64,000 nt of DNA, taken from assembly GCA_041667115.1 (NCBI GenBank), contig JBAYFO010000012.1, positions 9,793-73,792 on the forward strand, given 5' to 3'. The number at the start of each line of letters is the position of its first letter. The stretch's first letter is position 1. Shown here in pieces: positions 45,429 to 54,787 of this stretch. The translations under genes were made by a program, and so were the position numbers. The stretch comes from UBA1563 sp041667115 (GTDB lineage: Bacteria; Bacteroidota; Ignavibacteria; Ignavibacteriales; Ignavibacteriaceae). The notes below the pieces were generated by a model that saw only the letters and a program-made list of their open reading frames with translations, was not told the origin of the DNA and searched no databases.

Positions 45429-45800
45429 CTACCAGGTTGAATAACCACCTTTCATATTTGAAGAGTTGAAGCCGAGTTTTTTCAATTTTATTGCGGCTGA
45501 AATACTCCGGCTTCCTGACTGACAATAACAAATTATTTCTTTTGATTGATATTTTTTCAGTTGATCAAACTTAACGGGTATCTCATGTAAGGGGATATGA
45601 ATTGAGGGCTTTATTGCACCCGATTTATATTCTTTTAGTGTCCTTACATCAAGAAGCAAAATATTATTACTGGCTTTCAACATCTTTTTAACTTCTGATG
45701 CGGAATACTCGTTAATAGAACGGGTGTCAAAATATTTTTTAACTCTGAGCACAATGATTAAAAAAATGAGAATAATAAATACTATCTGGTAAGTTTCCAT
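45429..45800 (-). CDS. membrane-anchored rhodanese-like protein
   Basis: 123 residues: an N-terminal membrane helix (about 5-20, VFIILIFLIIVL) then a single rhodanese domain with LLLDVRTLKEYKSGAIKPS and active-site loop CQSGSRS (C93). Single-domain rhodaneses transfer sulfane sulfur via a Cys-persulfide. The six-residue loop fits sulfurtransferases rather than arsenate/phosphatase types. It is convergent with the DUF1847 gene, about 80 bp away, so linked by neighbourhood, not by operon. AAAGGAAA precedes the ATG. Confidence 0.9.
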   Translation of the reverse strand: METYQIVFIILIFLIIVLRVKKYFDTRSINEYSASEVKKMLKASNNILLLDVRTLKEYKSGAIKPSIHIPLHEIPVKFDQLKKYQSKEIICYCQSGSRSISAAIKLKKLGFNSSNMKGGYSTW

Positions 45801-45908
45801 ATTTTCCTTTTATTGGTTTTATTTCGGTATTCACAAAGCATCAATTAGAGATTATCTAATTTTGTGTCTATGAATCACCATCTTTTGTTTTTGTAATTTT
45901 GCAGTTTT

Positions 45909-46286
45909 TTATTTCTTCAAATAAATGATTGCAAAACAAGTTACGTAGTTGTTGGAATGACTCATCGTTATCTTTAATTCTTTATCCTCTCCTAAAAAAG
46001 TAGACAACTTTCCTGAAAGCTTAACATAGGGCATTCCTGTTGGTTCATTAAAAATCTCAACGCTTTTCCATGTGAAATCTTTGTCCCAACCGGTAGCCAG
46101 CGCTTTAGAAACTGCTTCCTTTGCCGCAAATCGGGCAGCTAGGTGTTGATATTTGTTCCCCTTGCTTAAACAATAATCAAGTTCGTTTTGCGTAAATATT
46201 TTATTCAGAAAGTGGTCGCCGAATTTGTCAACGCTTTCTTTGATGCGGTCGATCTCAATAATATCTATTCCAATTCCAATTACCAT
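45909..46286 (-). CDS. acpS: holo-[acyl-carrier-protein] synthase
   Basis: 125 residues, the AcpS length. Signature GIGIDIIEIDRIKES at the start with the Mg-binding Asp, and ARFAAKEAVSKALATG near 53 with the catalytic Glu/Lys region, then KITMSHSNNYVTCFAI. It transfers 4'-phosphopantetheine from CoA to ACP. Its ATG shares one base with the ggt stop. Confidence 0.95.
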   Translation of the reverse strand: MVIGIGIDIIEIDRIKESVDKFGDHFLNKIFTQNELDYCLSKGNKYQHLAARFAAKEAVSKALATGWDKDFTWKSVEIFNEPTGMPYVKLSGKLSTFLGEDKELKITMSHSNNYVTCFAIIYLKK

Positions 46287-47986
46287 TAATATCCCTCTGC
46301 CAAACCGGAACTCCGACGATCACTGACACCTGTAAATTCTCCTGTCTTTTGATCAAACGAGATTGCCTCCACTAACCCTAAAATCTTTTCATCTCCGAAT
46401 TTATACCCCTTTGCAAGCAAATTGCTTTTAACATCTTTTGCAATTCCAAACGGCTCGCAAGAGATTTCATCCGGGAGCCATTGATGATGAATTCTTGGTG
46501 AATTAACTGCCCGCTCAAGACTCATATCAAATTCAATTACATTTAAGATAACCTGTAAAACAGTTGTAATAATAGTTGAGCCTCCAGGTGAACCAACTAC
46601 CAGAATCGGTTTTCCATCCTTTAAAACGATGGTTGGGGTCATGGAACTTAACATTCTCTTTCCCGGTTGAATTTCATTTGCCGCACTTCCAATCAATCCA
46701 AATTGATTTGGAACACCGGGCTTCCCGCTAAAATCATCCATCTCATTATTTAAAAGAAATCCAGCTCCTTCAACAACCAATTTTGAACCATACGCCGAGT
46801 TAATTGTCGTTGTAACACTTACTGCGCAACCATTTTTGTCCATGATAGAATAGTGAGTGGTTTCTTTGCTTTCATTGTAAGGTTTGGGTTCCCCCGGTTT
46901 TATTTCAGAGGAAGGAATCGCTTTATCCGAAATTTGATCGAATAATTTTTTTGCATACTGCTTTGAAGTTAACCATTTCTCCGGGACAGCATAATAATCG
47001 GGGTCGCCAAGATGCAACGAGCGGTCGGCATAAGCATACTTCATTGCAGAGACTAACGCGTGGATATACTTGCTGCTGTTCCATTCATCTTTTTGAAAAG
47101 AAAAATTCTCTAAGATATTCAGCATTTGGACAAGAGCAATTCCGCCGGAAGAAGAAGGAGGCATAGACATAATTTCATAACCCTTGTACTTCCCTTTTAT
47201 AACTTCTCGTTCAACCGGTTTATAATTCTCCAAATCCTCCTGAGAAAAGTTGCCACCTAATGTTTTCATCTGGTTAAGTAAAAGTTCTGCAATTTTCCCT
47301 TTGTAAAAACCATCTCTACCGTACTTCTTAATTTCATTTAGAGTTTTTGCTAGGTCGGGCTGCTTAAAAACATCCCCATCTTTATAAGCGATCCCATTCT
47401 TAGAAAATACTTTTATTGATGAAGGAAATTTTTCAAATTCCTTTAGCGTGAATGCTAAAGATTTTGCGTTAGAAGCAGACAAAGGAAATCCATCTTCGGC
47501 AAGATTAATCGCCGGTTGAATGACATCTGCAATCTTCATCGTTCCATATTTTTCCAAAGCATAAAAAAGTCCGGCAACACTTCCCGGAATTCCGGCAGAT
47601 AAAATACCAACTTGACTTAAGTCAGGCTGAAATTCTCCATTTTTATCCAGGTACATATCTCGATAAGCAAGTTTAGCGGCTGTCTCTCTGTAATCAATAG
47701 CCGTATTTCCGCCATCAGGGAAATGAATGACCATATACCCGCCTCCACCTATATTTCCGGCGACAGGATACGTTACTGCAAGAGCAAAGCCCGTTGCCAC
47801 GGCGGCGTCAACTGCGTTTCCTCCTTTTTTCAGAATTTGTAACCCTACTTGCGTTGCAATTGGTTCGGCAGAAACGACCATTCCTCTCTTCCCATGCGCA
47901 GAATTTGCACTAAGCTGGAAAGAGAAAAAAAGTAAGAGCGCAAGTAATATTGTTGAACTAGAATATGTCCAAATCTGCTTTAACAT
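46286..47986 (-). CDS. ggt: gamma-glutamyltransferase
   Basis: 566 residues. Signal peptide (LLALLLFFSFQLSANSA), MVVSAEPIATQVG, GGNAVDAAVATGFAL and GGGYMVIH in the large-subunit half. The autocatalytic Thr is in SKETTHYSIMD near 380, and GSPGGSTIITTVLQ near 455 is in the small subunit. It cleaves glutathione and other gamma-glutamyl compounds in the periplasm. The start overlaps the end of the MCE gene by 29 bp, and its end couples to acpS. Confidence 0.93.
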   Translation of the reverse strand: MLKQIWTYSSSTILLALLLFFSFQLSANSAHGKRGMVVSAEPIATQVGLQILKKGGNAVDAAVATGFALAVTYPVAGNIGGGGYMVIHFPDGGNTAIDYRETAAKLAYRDMYLDKNGEFQPDLSQVGILSAGIPGSVAGLFYALEKYGTMKIADVIQPAINLAEDGFPLSASNAKSLAFTLKEFEKFPSSIKVFSKNGIAYKDGDVFKQPDLAKTLNEIKKYGRDGFYKGKIAELLLNQMKTLGGNFSQEDLENYKPVEREVIKGKYKGYEIMSMPPSSSGGIALVQMLNILENFSFQKDEWNSSKYIHALVSAMKYAYADRSLHLGDPDYYAVPEKWLTSKQYAKKLFDQISDKAIPSSEIKPGEPKPYNESKETTHYSIMDKNGCAVSVTTTINSAYGSKLVVEGAGFLLNNEMDDFSGKPGVPNQFGLIGSAANEIQPGKRMLSSMTPTIVLKDGKPILVVGSPGGSTIITTVLQVILNVIEFDMSLERAVNSPRIHHQWLPDEISCEPFGIAKDVKSNLLAKGYKFGDEKILGLVEAISFDQKTGEFTGVSDRRSSGLAEGY

Positions 47987-48872
47987 TTACACCTTCATTT
48001 TTTAACTGCTCATTCAATATTTTGACTAATTCCTTAACATCTTTCAAAGTTTCTTTCAAATCCAAAAATAAGCTATCATCATAAAGAAGTTTCCCGGCTG
48101 TATTTTTTTGATCTTTGGTTTCAATAACCAACGCATCCAATTTAGAAATAAATGAATCGGTCTTTTTAATCAAAGCGGAAACATCAACAATGGTTGTGTG
48201 GAGAGATTCTTTGTTCTTTGCGAAAAAGTCTTTCGCTTCCGAAGTAAGTTCAGCACTGTTTGATGTGAGCAATTTTATCTGATTACGATTTTCGTTAATG
48301 ACGTTTTTTAGTTGATCCGAAATTGTAACTAAATTTGACGCTGTTGTTTTGATATCACTTTGCAGATTTTTATCATTCAGATATTCATTTAAAGATGATA
48401 AGGTAACGTTTACCTGCTTGAACATCAGCGGCAGTTCATTTTCCAATTTCCCGACCATCATCATAACGGAAGGAACATCTGCTGAAAAAGAACCATTTTG
48501 TACTTGTTTGAGATCCAGTTTTTCTTCGGCGTTTCCAGGGGTAATCTCAACTTTTTTCCCTCCCATTAAGTCAAGCATCATTACGGAAAAAACAGCATTG
48601 TTTCTCAAATCAATATTAGGATCAAGCGATATTTTCACAAAGACAAAATCACTTTTCATAACGATATCATCAACAAACCCTTTACGTACACCATTGACGG
48701 TAACATTATCTCCAACCTCAAGTCCCGCAACATTTTGAAATTTAATTGTCACACTGGTACGGTTTGAATTCAGAGAAAAATTTTTCGCCCACCCGATTAT
48801 CCAGATAAGAAGGAGGAGTGAAACAATTACCGTCAATCCGACTCTTATATCAGTTTTTCTTTGATCTTTCAT
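47958..48872 (-). CDS. MCE/MlaD-family lipid transport protein
   Basis: 304 residues: one N-terminal membrane helix (IRVGLTVIVSLLLLIWIIGWA), an MCE domain near 35-115 (NVAGLEVGDNVTVNGVRKGFV, LMGGKKVEITPG), then a long helical tail (about 140-300) with low-complexity coiled-coil look. MlaD-type proteins form hexameric rings that carry lipids between membranes, normally with MlaE permease and MlaF ATPase. Neither lies nearby, so the partner ABC proteins are elsewhere or shared. It overlaps a small membrane-protein gene by 23 bp upstream and ggt downstream. Confidence 0.88.
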   Translation of the reverse strand: MKDQRKTDIRVGLTVIVSLLLLIWIIGWAKNFSLNSNRTSVTIKFQNVAGLEVGDNVTVNGVRKGFVDDIVMKSDFVFVKISLDPNIDLRNNAVFSVMMLDLMGGKKVEITPGNAEEKLDLKQVQNGSFSADVPSVMMMVGKLENELPLMFKQVNVTLSSLNEYLNDKNLQSDIKTTASNLVTISDQLKNVINENRNQIKLLTSNSAELTSEAKDFFAKNKESLHTTIVDVSALIKKTDSFISKLDALVIETKDQKNTAGKLLYDDSLFLDLKETLKDVKELVKILNEQLKNEGVNVKADLDIF

Positions 48873-49230
48873 CTTTTAATTTCGCTTCAATAATGACTTT
48901 AATATTTTCCAGATCTTGATGAGTTACCAGACTGTCGTCTAAGTAAATTTTTATACTGTCCAAGACATCATGCACTGCATCTAAATGAACCGTATTTAGT
49001 TTTGTTAAATTTTTCGTGAAATAATTTATTTCCGACATCAATGAGTCTTTTTCCGGCGTGGCTTTTATGTATCGCCAATCCTTCTCCAGATCTTTTGTAA
49101 CATATTTTACGGATAAATTTTTTATCGGGTTTACGAAATATTCATCTAATTTATTTGTAGCGACATAAAAAACTACAGCAAAAAATATTGTTGACCCGAT
49201 CAATGCTTTTATTAAACAACCTGATTTCAT
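48850..49230 (-). CDS. small membrane-anchored helical protein
   Basis: 126 residues, not recognised. It has an N-terminal membrane helix (IKALIGSTIFFAVVFYVAT) and a charged, helical domain (about 30-126) on the other side. It overlaps the CNNM gene by 4 bp (ATGA type) and the MCE gene by 23 bp, so translation is coupled to both. The tight link to the MCE gene suggests it may belong to the same lipid-transport apparatus, but this is inference. Confidence 0.75.
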   Translation of the reverse strand: MKSGCLIKALIGSTIFFAVVFYVATNKLDEYFVNPIKNLSVKYVTKDLEKDWRYIKATPEKDSLMSEINYFTKNLTKLNTVHLDAVHDVLDSIKIYLDDSLVTHQDLENIKVIIEAKLKDERSKKN

Positions 49231-50507
49231 ACAATTTTCTCGACGAGAATTTTCAGTACACGCTTTTTTCTAATTTCCAACACCGTAAATTTATAATTCT
49301 CAACATTAATTGAAAAATGCTCCTTTGGAATTGTTCCGGCTCGATGAAACAAATATCCGCCGATTGTATCAAACTCCGAGTCTTCAGCAGAAAGAGTTAG
49401 ATTAAAATAATCATTCACCTCCGAGAGTGAAGTAGAACCGATGAGATAAAAAGTCCCATCATCGTTATTCTTTTTGATCTTGTCTTCTTCTTTGTCGTAC
49501 TCATAGCGTATCTCGCCAACAATTTCCTCCAAAATATCTTCAAGCGAAATTAGCCCCGCTGTTCCCCCATATTCGTCAACGGCAATTGCAAGATGAATAT
49601 TTTTTTCTTGAAATTCGTGCAACAACTCCGAGATAATTTTCGTCTCCGGTACAAAGATTACTTTTCGCATACACTTTTGAAGCGAGAAATTATCTTTGGT
49701 GGAATTTTTAGAAAAATAAGGGAGTAAGTCCTTTGCATAAAGAATTCCTTGAATTTCATCGATGTCATCTTTGTAAACCGGAATTCTGCTGTGTCCCGAC
49801 GTCTTTATGATTTCTTTTATTTCATTTAGCGATTGATCCGACTGAATAGCGACAATATCAACACGCGGAATCATGATCTCTTTAACAAGAACATTTTTAT
49901 AATTAACAAGACTCTCAATCAGTTCCTGTTCATTTTCCTCCAGTGTTCCATACTCGTGCCCTAAACGGGCAGCATGTGTAAAATCAGTATGACTAATGGC
50001 ACTCCCCTTCTTATCCCGCGATAATTTGGAGGTGGTAAGCCGTAAAAGTTCAGTCATCACTTCGGCTATGGGATACATCACCGCATGCACTAGATACATC
50101 GGGATCGCAATTATTTTTGCATAAAATTCCGGATTCTTGCTTGCAAATATCTTTGGAGTCAATTCTCCGAAAAGGATTAGTAAAAATGTAAGAAGAATTA
50201 CCTGAATTGTAAGAACCAGGTTTTCCGGGAACTTATGTACTTGAATAATTTCTAACGAAAAAGATACGGCAATAATTGAAGCTGCCGTATTGACAACAGT
50301 ATTTCCAATAAGAATTGTAACGAGTAATCTTTTGGGAAATTCCAATAAATGGATAAGGTACCGTTGAATAATAGGATAAGCAGAAAATTGAATTTTTATC
50401 TTTTTAGGGTCTAACGAAAATAACGCGACTTCCGACCCGGAAAAAAAGGCGGAAAAGAAAAAACAAAGCAGGAGCAAGCCTGCTTTGTAAGAAATTAAAA
50501 ATTCCAA
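49227..50507 (-). CDS. CNNM/CorC-family membrane protein (DUF21-CBS-CorC)
   Basis: 426 residues: DUF21 domain with about four membrane helices (about 1-190, LCFFFSAFFSGSEVALFSLDP, FGELTPKIFASKNPE), two CBS domains (about 200-330, VKEIMIPRVDIVAI, IPVYKDDIDEIQGILYAKDL) and a C-terminal CorC_HlyC domain. The family exports or regulates Mg2+/Co2+ and is often called hemolysin C without haemolytic activity. The start is TTG at 50507, with AGGTG about 8 nt upstream; the nearby ATG is out of frame. Confidence 0.92.
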   Translation of the reverse strand: MEFLISYKAGLLLLCFFFSAFFSGSEVALFSLDPKKIKIQFSAYPIIQRYLIHLLEFPKRLLVTILIGNTVVNTAASIIAVSFSLEIIQVHKFPENLVLTIQVILLTFLLILFGELTPKIFASKNPEFYAKIIAIPMYLVHAVMYPIAEVMTELLRLTTSKLSRDKKGSAISHTDFTHAARLGHEYGTLEENEQELIESLVNYKNVLVKEIMIPRVDIVAIQSDQSLNEIKEIIKTSGHSRIPVYKDDIDEIQGILYAKDLLPYFSKNSTKDNFSLQKCMRKVIFVPETKIISELLHEFQEKNIHLAIAVDEYGGTAGLISLEDILEEIVGEIRYEYDKEEDKIKKNNDDGTFYLIGSTSLSEVNDYFNLTLSAEDSEFDTIGGYLFHRAGTIPKEHFSINVENYKFTVLEIRKKRVLKILVEKIV

Positions 50508-50534
50508 TTGTCATACACCTATACTTATAAAATC

Positions 50535-50948
50535 CTAAAACGGCAGATCTTCTGCTTCTCCTTCGGGAATAATGCTCTCTCCTTCAGATTTCTGAGAAGA
50601 AGAGGAGGCAGAATCTCCTCGCCCATCTAACGGGATGATCCGATCGGTTACAATCTTGGTGAAATATTTTTTATTTCCTTCTTTATCGGTATAATCATCA
50701 GTTTGAATTCTTCCTTCAACATAGACTTTAGCGCCTTTCTTAAGTACTTCCTTGAAATAATCGGAGAGGTTAAACGAAACGATATTATGCCACGTGGTTT
50801 CGTTTACCCAATTCCCATCTTTACCTTTGTAACTATTTTGAGTTGCAATGGTAAACGAAGTTACCGAAAGATTAGAAGGGGTAACTCTAGTCTCGGCATC
50901 TTTTCCAAGATTGCCTATCAACATTACTTTATTTAAAGAGAAAGCCAT
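50535..50948 (-). CDS. ssb: single-stranded DNA-binding protein
   Basis: 137 residues: an OB-fold from residue 3 to about 105 (NKVMLIGNLGKDAETRVTPS, WHNIVSFNLSDYFKEVLKKG, VYVEGRIQTDDYTDKEGNKK), a Ser-rich linker and the acidic C-terminal tip AEDLPF that recruits replication and repair proteins. GGAGG precedes the ATG. Confidence 0.96.
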   Translation of the reverse strand: MAFSLNKVMLIGNLGKDAETRVTPSNLSVTSFTIATQNSYKGKDGNWVNETTWHNIVSFNLSDYFKEVLKKGAKVYVEGRIQTDDYTDKEGNKKYFTKIVTDRIIPLDGRGDSASSSSQKSEGESIIPEGEAEDLPF

Positions 50949-51002
50949 AAAACCTCCAAATTATTATTAATGAATTTAAGAGAACTATATTTCAAGATTA
51001 TT

Positions 51003-51425
51003 TTAAGGAAGCACGACAATAAAAGCATCCTTATAATCTTTTGAAACCCATAAACGTTTTTTTACAGATTCCGCCTCAGCTTTAGTTGCAAAAGGGAGAA
51101 GTTGAACAACATATAGTTTAAACTCATCCGAATAAGAGACGACTACTTCCCTCGATAATTTCTTTTTTGCATCAGCTGCATATTCGTCAGCGTGATCTTT
51201 TGTTGTAAAAGCACCAATTTGAACAATAAACTTTTTAGTAGACTCAGTTTTCGGAACATCCGTTTGTACTGCTACCGGGGGCGTTGTTGAGTCAACATCG
51301 GATGCATCAAAAACATATTCTTCTTTTTGTATTCCATTTTCGTTTTTAGTTTCCTCGTTTGATGAAGAACATCCTATGAGGAAAAAGAAAGAAAACGAAA
51401 TCAATAAAAAAAATATCTTATACAT
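51003..51425 (-). CDS. SPOR-domain lipoprotein
   Basis: 140 residues: lipobox SFFFLIGC (C19), a short low-complexity linker, then a SPOR domain (about 70-140, KKFIVQIGAFTTKDHADEYAA, LYVVQLLPFATKAEAESVKK). SPOR domains bind denuded glycan strands at the septum. The protein may help septal wall or outer-membrane constriction. It is monocistronic with ssb next; the SGNH terminator separates it from the gene upstream. Confidence 0.9.
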   Translation of the reverse strand: MYKIFFLLISFSFFFLIGCSSSNEETKNENGIQKEEYVFDASDVDSTTPPVAVQTDVPKTESTKKFIVQIGAFTTKDHADEYAADAKKKLSREVVVSYSDEFKLYVVQLLPFATKAEAESVKKRLWVSKDYKDAFIVVLP

Positions 51426-51445
51426 AACCGATCCTTAAAAAAAAG

Positions 51446-51468
51446 AAGGATGGCATAAAGCCATCCTT
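51446..51468 (-). terminator. rho-independent terminator after SGNH lipoprotein gene
   Basis: A perfect 9-bp stem AAGGATGGC/GCCATCCTT (51446-51454, 51460-51468), 5-nt loop. On the minus strand it is followed by a T-rich run (complement of 51436-51445). Confidence 0.9.
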
Positions 51469-51482
51469 TCAAAAAGAACTAA

Positions 51483-52946
51483 TTAAAACAGTAAGTTATT
51501 AAACGCACCGGGCGCAAATTTTGGAATTCCGTAATGATCAAAGCTAATTCTCTTTTGGAGTACAATACTAGGATCAATAGAACTAACATCAACCAAAGGA
51601 ATAGAGCCTCCCCATTTTGCGTTGATCACTTTAATAAACTCATTCGCAATAATCGCATGTGCTTGATTCGTTGGATGAACACCATCTAAAGAAAAAAGTC
51701 CGCCGGAAATGTATCCCGTGGTAAAATTAATTCCACCATAATATGTTCCACCGGTAAAATCTCTTGCACGAATCTGATTAAAGAAAGAGTTAATGTTAAC
51801 AGCTGCAAAACCACGGTTTCTAGCAATACTATCAATTGAAGTATTGAAATTTAATGTCGCAGTTTGGGCAATTGCAATTTCACTGGCATCTAATACTAAT
51901 ACATCAGGGATAGGATTTAACGGGTGAAATCCGAAAGGATATGCAGTAACAACGAACGCTGGCTTTACATATGCAACTGGAATTTTGAGATAACCTGCAA
52001 TATAATCCCATACTACGCCGGTCGTATCACCTAAAAAGGCAGCAAAACTTCCTGCTGGTAAGGTGAGGTCAACAGTTCCCTTCAATAAGCCGGCCGAATC
52101 AACCATCGCAGCTGGATCGTATGCAGTTGCGCCATGTTTTTGATAAAATAAACCTGGAATTCCTTTTGCTTTCCAAGGAGTACCCAACGCTACTTTAGGA
52201 CCAATCGTGTTGAAAAATGGAATTGCAGTTACGTCAGGAATATTAGCAACAACAATTTTAGCATTCAACGATTTTAAACTATCAGCTAATGAATGATACA
52301 AAGCATCAAAAGTTGCCGCAGGAGTAGGAGCTGAAGGAGAAAATCCTCCACTTGTAGCATAGCCAAGTACATCGTTATTTCCGATCCACAAGGTAACTAA
52401 TGTAGGATTTAATGCTTTTGCCTGAGCAAACTGTGAACCAAGATTTAACGCACTATTTCTAAGAATTAAATCAAACATTGCGTTTGGTTTTCCTGCTAAT
52501 CCTGAAGCGCAATTATTTTGATTTGTTGCGTTTAAAACGTCATATAACAAAGCACCCGGAACACCTAAATTATTATAAGGTGCAGGATAATCTGTATTCA
52601 TTGCAGTTCCCGTTGCAGTGTTTGTTATTATTGTTGGAGTACTTGTAGCAAAGTTAAATGCTGTCAATTCCATTCTTCCACCGGTACCGGGATCTGAAAA
52701 TATCGGCATTTCCCAGTTCTTGATACCTACTTGTCTTGCAATAAGGTTACCGTAGCAATTATCTTGTGCGCTTGCGAATAATGCGCCTGACTGATATCCA
52801 GCGGTTATACTATTACCGATTGTAACAAATTGATCATAACTTACCGAACCAGTTGTTGGTCCAGCCACATCACTTCTATCTTCGCATCCAACGAAGACAA
52901 AAGCGATAACGCTAAAAGTAAAAAGGACACTTAATATTTTTTTCAT
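51483..52946 (-). CDS. SGNH/GDSL-type hydrolase lipoprotein
   Basis: 487 residues with lipobox VFVGC (C21). Block I is VTIGNSITAGYQSG (nucleophile S46 in GNSI, a GDSL variant), block III is WIGNNDVLGY near 190 with the GxND motif, and block V DGVHPTNQAHA near 440 gives the Asp and His. The family includes lipases, esterases and acyltransferases. It follows the FadL-type gene by 20 bp on the same strand, so a lipase that frees fatty acids for uptake by the channel is a plausible role. GGAGG precedes the ATG. An insert around 240-330 is not assigned. Confidence 0.85.
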   Translation of the reverse strand: MKKILSVLFTFSVIAFVFVGCEDRSDVAGPTTGSVSYDQFVTIGNSITAGYQSGALFASAQDNCYGNLIARQVGIKNWEMPIFSDPGTGGRMELTAFNFATSTPTIITNTATGTAMNTDYPAPYNNLGVPGALLYDVLNATNQNNCASGLAGKPNAMFDLILRNSALNLGSQFAQAKALNPTLVTLWIGNNDVLGYATSGGFSPSAPTPAATFDALYHSLADSLKSLNAKIVVANIPDVTAIPFFNTIGPKVALGTPWKAKGIPGLFYQKHGATAYDPAAMVDSAGLLKGTVDLTLPAGSFAAFLGDTTGVVWDYIAGYLKIPVAYVKPAFVVTAYPFGFHPLNPIPDVLVLDASEIAIAQTATLNFNTSIDSIARNRGFAAVNINSFFNQIRARDFTGGTYYGGINFTTGYISGGLFSLDGVHPTNQAHAIIANEFIKVINAKWGGSIPLVDVSSIDPSIVLQKRISFDHYGIPKFAPGAFNNLLF

Positions 52947-52966
52947 AATTTCTATACCTCCAATGG

Positions 52967-54232
52967 TTATAAGTTATATGATAAACTGAGTGAAAATAAA
53001 TTAGCTGTCGAGTTATATGTTCCGTTAAAAGGGAGAGAGAGGGTCGGATCATATGTAATGCTGCTAACCATTGAATTAGTAATTGTTCTTTGGTAAAATC
53101 TCAAGAACATATAAGAGGCATTGATTGATAAATTACTCATTACTTTATAGCCTGCACCAACTGAAAAACCTAATCTGTCGGCATCCGGTAAAGTAGGATC
53201 AACAAATTGATCTTTTACAGGATTTTTATCATATAAAATTCCAGCTGAAAGATCCAAAAGATCATCATATTGATAATTAGCACCAAGTCGCATCGTGTAG
53301 TTATTTTCGTACAAACGTGGTGAAGCAATATCAGTTTTTGTAGGATCAGTGAAGTTTACTTTCAATGAATCGTAACTTGACCATCCAACCCATTGAAAAT
53401 CCGTTGAGAGCAAGAGTTTAGGAGTAGCTTGATATGCAACGCCAACAACCAACTGTTGAGGGGTTGTTAAGCTAGCCGCAATATCTCCTGCCGGTAATGA
53501 AGAAGCTGCTAAAGCAGAACCACCGGTTGATGTAGCAGTTCCTGTAAAGTCGAATTTAACTTCGCTTCTATAGGAAACACCAAAAGTCAAATCGCAATTA
53601 GTATGATACATTAATCCGGCAGTGAAACCCATAGCTGAACTAGCATCACCTTTTAGATTTACATTTGCAATCGTTGAGCCAAGAATAGGTGATGGTATTT
53701 TGATATCTCTATTAATCAAAACATCACCAAAAGCATATTGCAAACCAACACCGATAGATAAATTGTCATCAATCTTATATGCTACTACCGGATTAAAATT
53801 GAAGGTTCTCACTGATATTTCCATACTGACAAATCTACCGTCCCAATCTTTAGGCCATTTAGTCCCCAGACCAAAAGGAGTATTGAAACCCAACCCTGCA
53901 AAAAGCTTGTCGGTAATTTGGTAGGTTGCATAAAAATGGCTGGGAGTAAATAACTGACTTTCCATTTTTGTTTCATTGACTTTTGGTGTAACACCTCTAA
54001 ACGAAGAACTTGGAGAAATTAACGTTGTCCCCAGCATCAATTTAAAGCCGCTCATTTGAGTAATCCCTGCATTATTGAAATACAAGATTGACGGATCTAA
54101 AGCGGCAGCTGTAAAAGCTCCTCCCATAGCCATAGCCCTAGCACCTTGTTCATTGATTTGGAAACCGCTACCAAATGCCGTTGAGCAGAGAAGCAGTATA
54201 GCACACAGAGCTGTATTGATTGTTCGATTCAC
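52967..54232 (-). CDS. OmpP1/FadL-family outer-membrane transporter
   Basis: 421 residues with signal peptide (TALCAILLLCSTAFGSGFQINEQG). The mature start GSGFQINEQGARAMAMGGAF is the FadL N-terminal hatch segment, and the rest is a barrel ending in LSLSYNL. FadL moves long-chain fatty acids and other hydrophobic compounds across the outer membrane. The start is GTG at 54232 with GGAGG 5 nt upstream. With the SGNH lipoprotein and the fad genes in this window it makes a coherent uptake and degradation route. Confidence 0.92.
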   Translation of the reverse strand: MNRTINTALCAILLLCSTAFGSGFQINEQGARAMAMGGAFTAAALDPSILYFNNAGITQMSGFKLMLGTTLISPSSSFRGVTPKVNETKMESQLFTPSHFYATYQITDKLFAGLGFNTPFGLGTKWPKDWDGRFVSMEISVRTFNFNPVVAYKIDDNLSIGVGLQYAFGDVLINRDIKIPSPILGSTIANVNLKGDASSAMGFTAGLMYHTNCDLTFGVSYRSEVKFDFTGTATSTGGSALAASSLPAGDIAASLTTPQQLVVGVAYQATPKLLLSTDFQWVGWSSYDSLKVNFTDPTKTDIASPRLYENNYTMRLGANYQYDDLLDLSAGILYDKNPVKDQFVDPTLPDADRLGFSVGAGYKVMSNLSINASYMFLRFYQRTITNSMVSSITYDPTLSLPFNGTYNSTANLFSLSLSYNL

Positions 54233-54286
54233 GTAACCTCCTTATGGTTTTGTGTTTTATATGTAGTTATGAAGCTGATCAATTTT

Positions 54287-54787
54287 CTATTCTATTCTAA
54301 AAAGTTTCGATCCTTTTTCAACAGCAGTATTTTCGCGAACATAAATCTCTTTTAACACGCCGCTATATGGTGACGTAACCTCATTTTCCATTTTCATGGC
54401 TTCAAGGATAAGTATCGGTTCACCAATAACTATTTCCTCATTTTCCTTTTTTAGAATTTTCAAGACCATTCCCGGCATCGGAGAGACAACATCCTCTTTA
54501 TGATGGCTCTTTTCCGAATGAGCTAAAATAGTTTCAGCGTTTTTTTCTAATTTAGTTTGAACCTTACATTCAAAATAATTGCCTTCGATTAAAATAGCAA
54601 TATTATTTTTATCTTTTGCAACTTTTGTTATATCGAAAGTTTTATTATTAAGGCGTAAAAAATAGTGAAATTCATTCTCATTAAAAAAATCGAAAGTAAA
54701 TTCTTTTCCGTCAACAATTACTTTTTGATCTCCTTCAAAACGGACTATTTTTTCACTTCCGTTAATGGTTACATACACTTCATTCAT
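54287..54787 (-). CDS. biotin carboxyl carrier protein subunit
   Basis: 166 residues. An N-terminal half of beta character (about 1-85) and a C-terminal biotinyl domain with EAMKMENEV, K132 being the biotin site. PMPGMVLKILKKENE marks the start of the domain. Overlaps AccC by 8 bp, so the two form the carboxylase half of an acetyl/propionyl-type carboxylase; the carboxyltransferase subunit is not in the window. Confidence 0.92.
   Translation of the reverse strand: MNEVYVTINGSEKIVRFEGDQKVIVDGKEFTFDFFNENEFHYFLRLNNKTFDITKVAKDKNNIAILIEGNYFECKVQTKLEKNAETILAHSEKSHHKEDVVSPMPGMVLKILKKENEEIVIGEPILILEAMKMENEVTSPYSGVLKEIYVRENTAVEKGSKLFRIE

Noticed and set aside
48349..48738. 129-aa plus-strand frame
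   Set aside because: Antisense to the MCE gene, Ser/Thr/Phe-rich, no start signal.
50465..50486. Hairpin AAAGCAGG/CCTGCTTT as a terminator
   Set aside because: It is inside the coding start of the CNNM gene and has no T-run.
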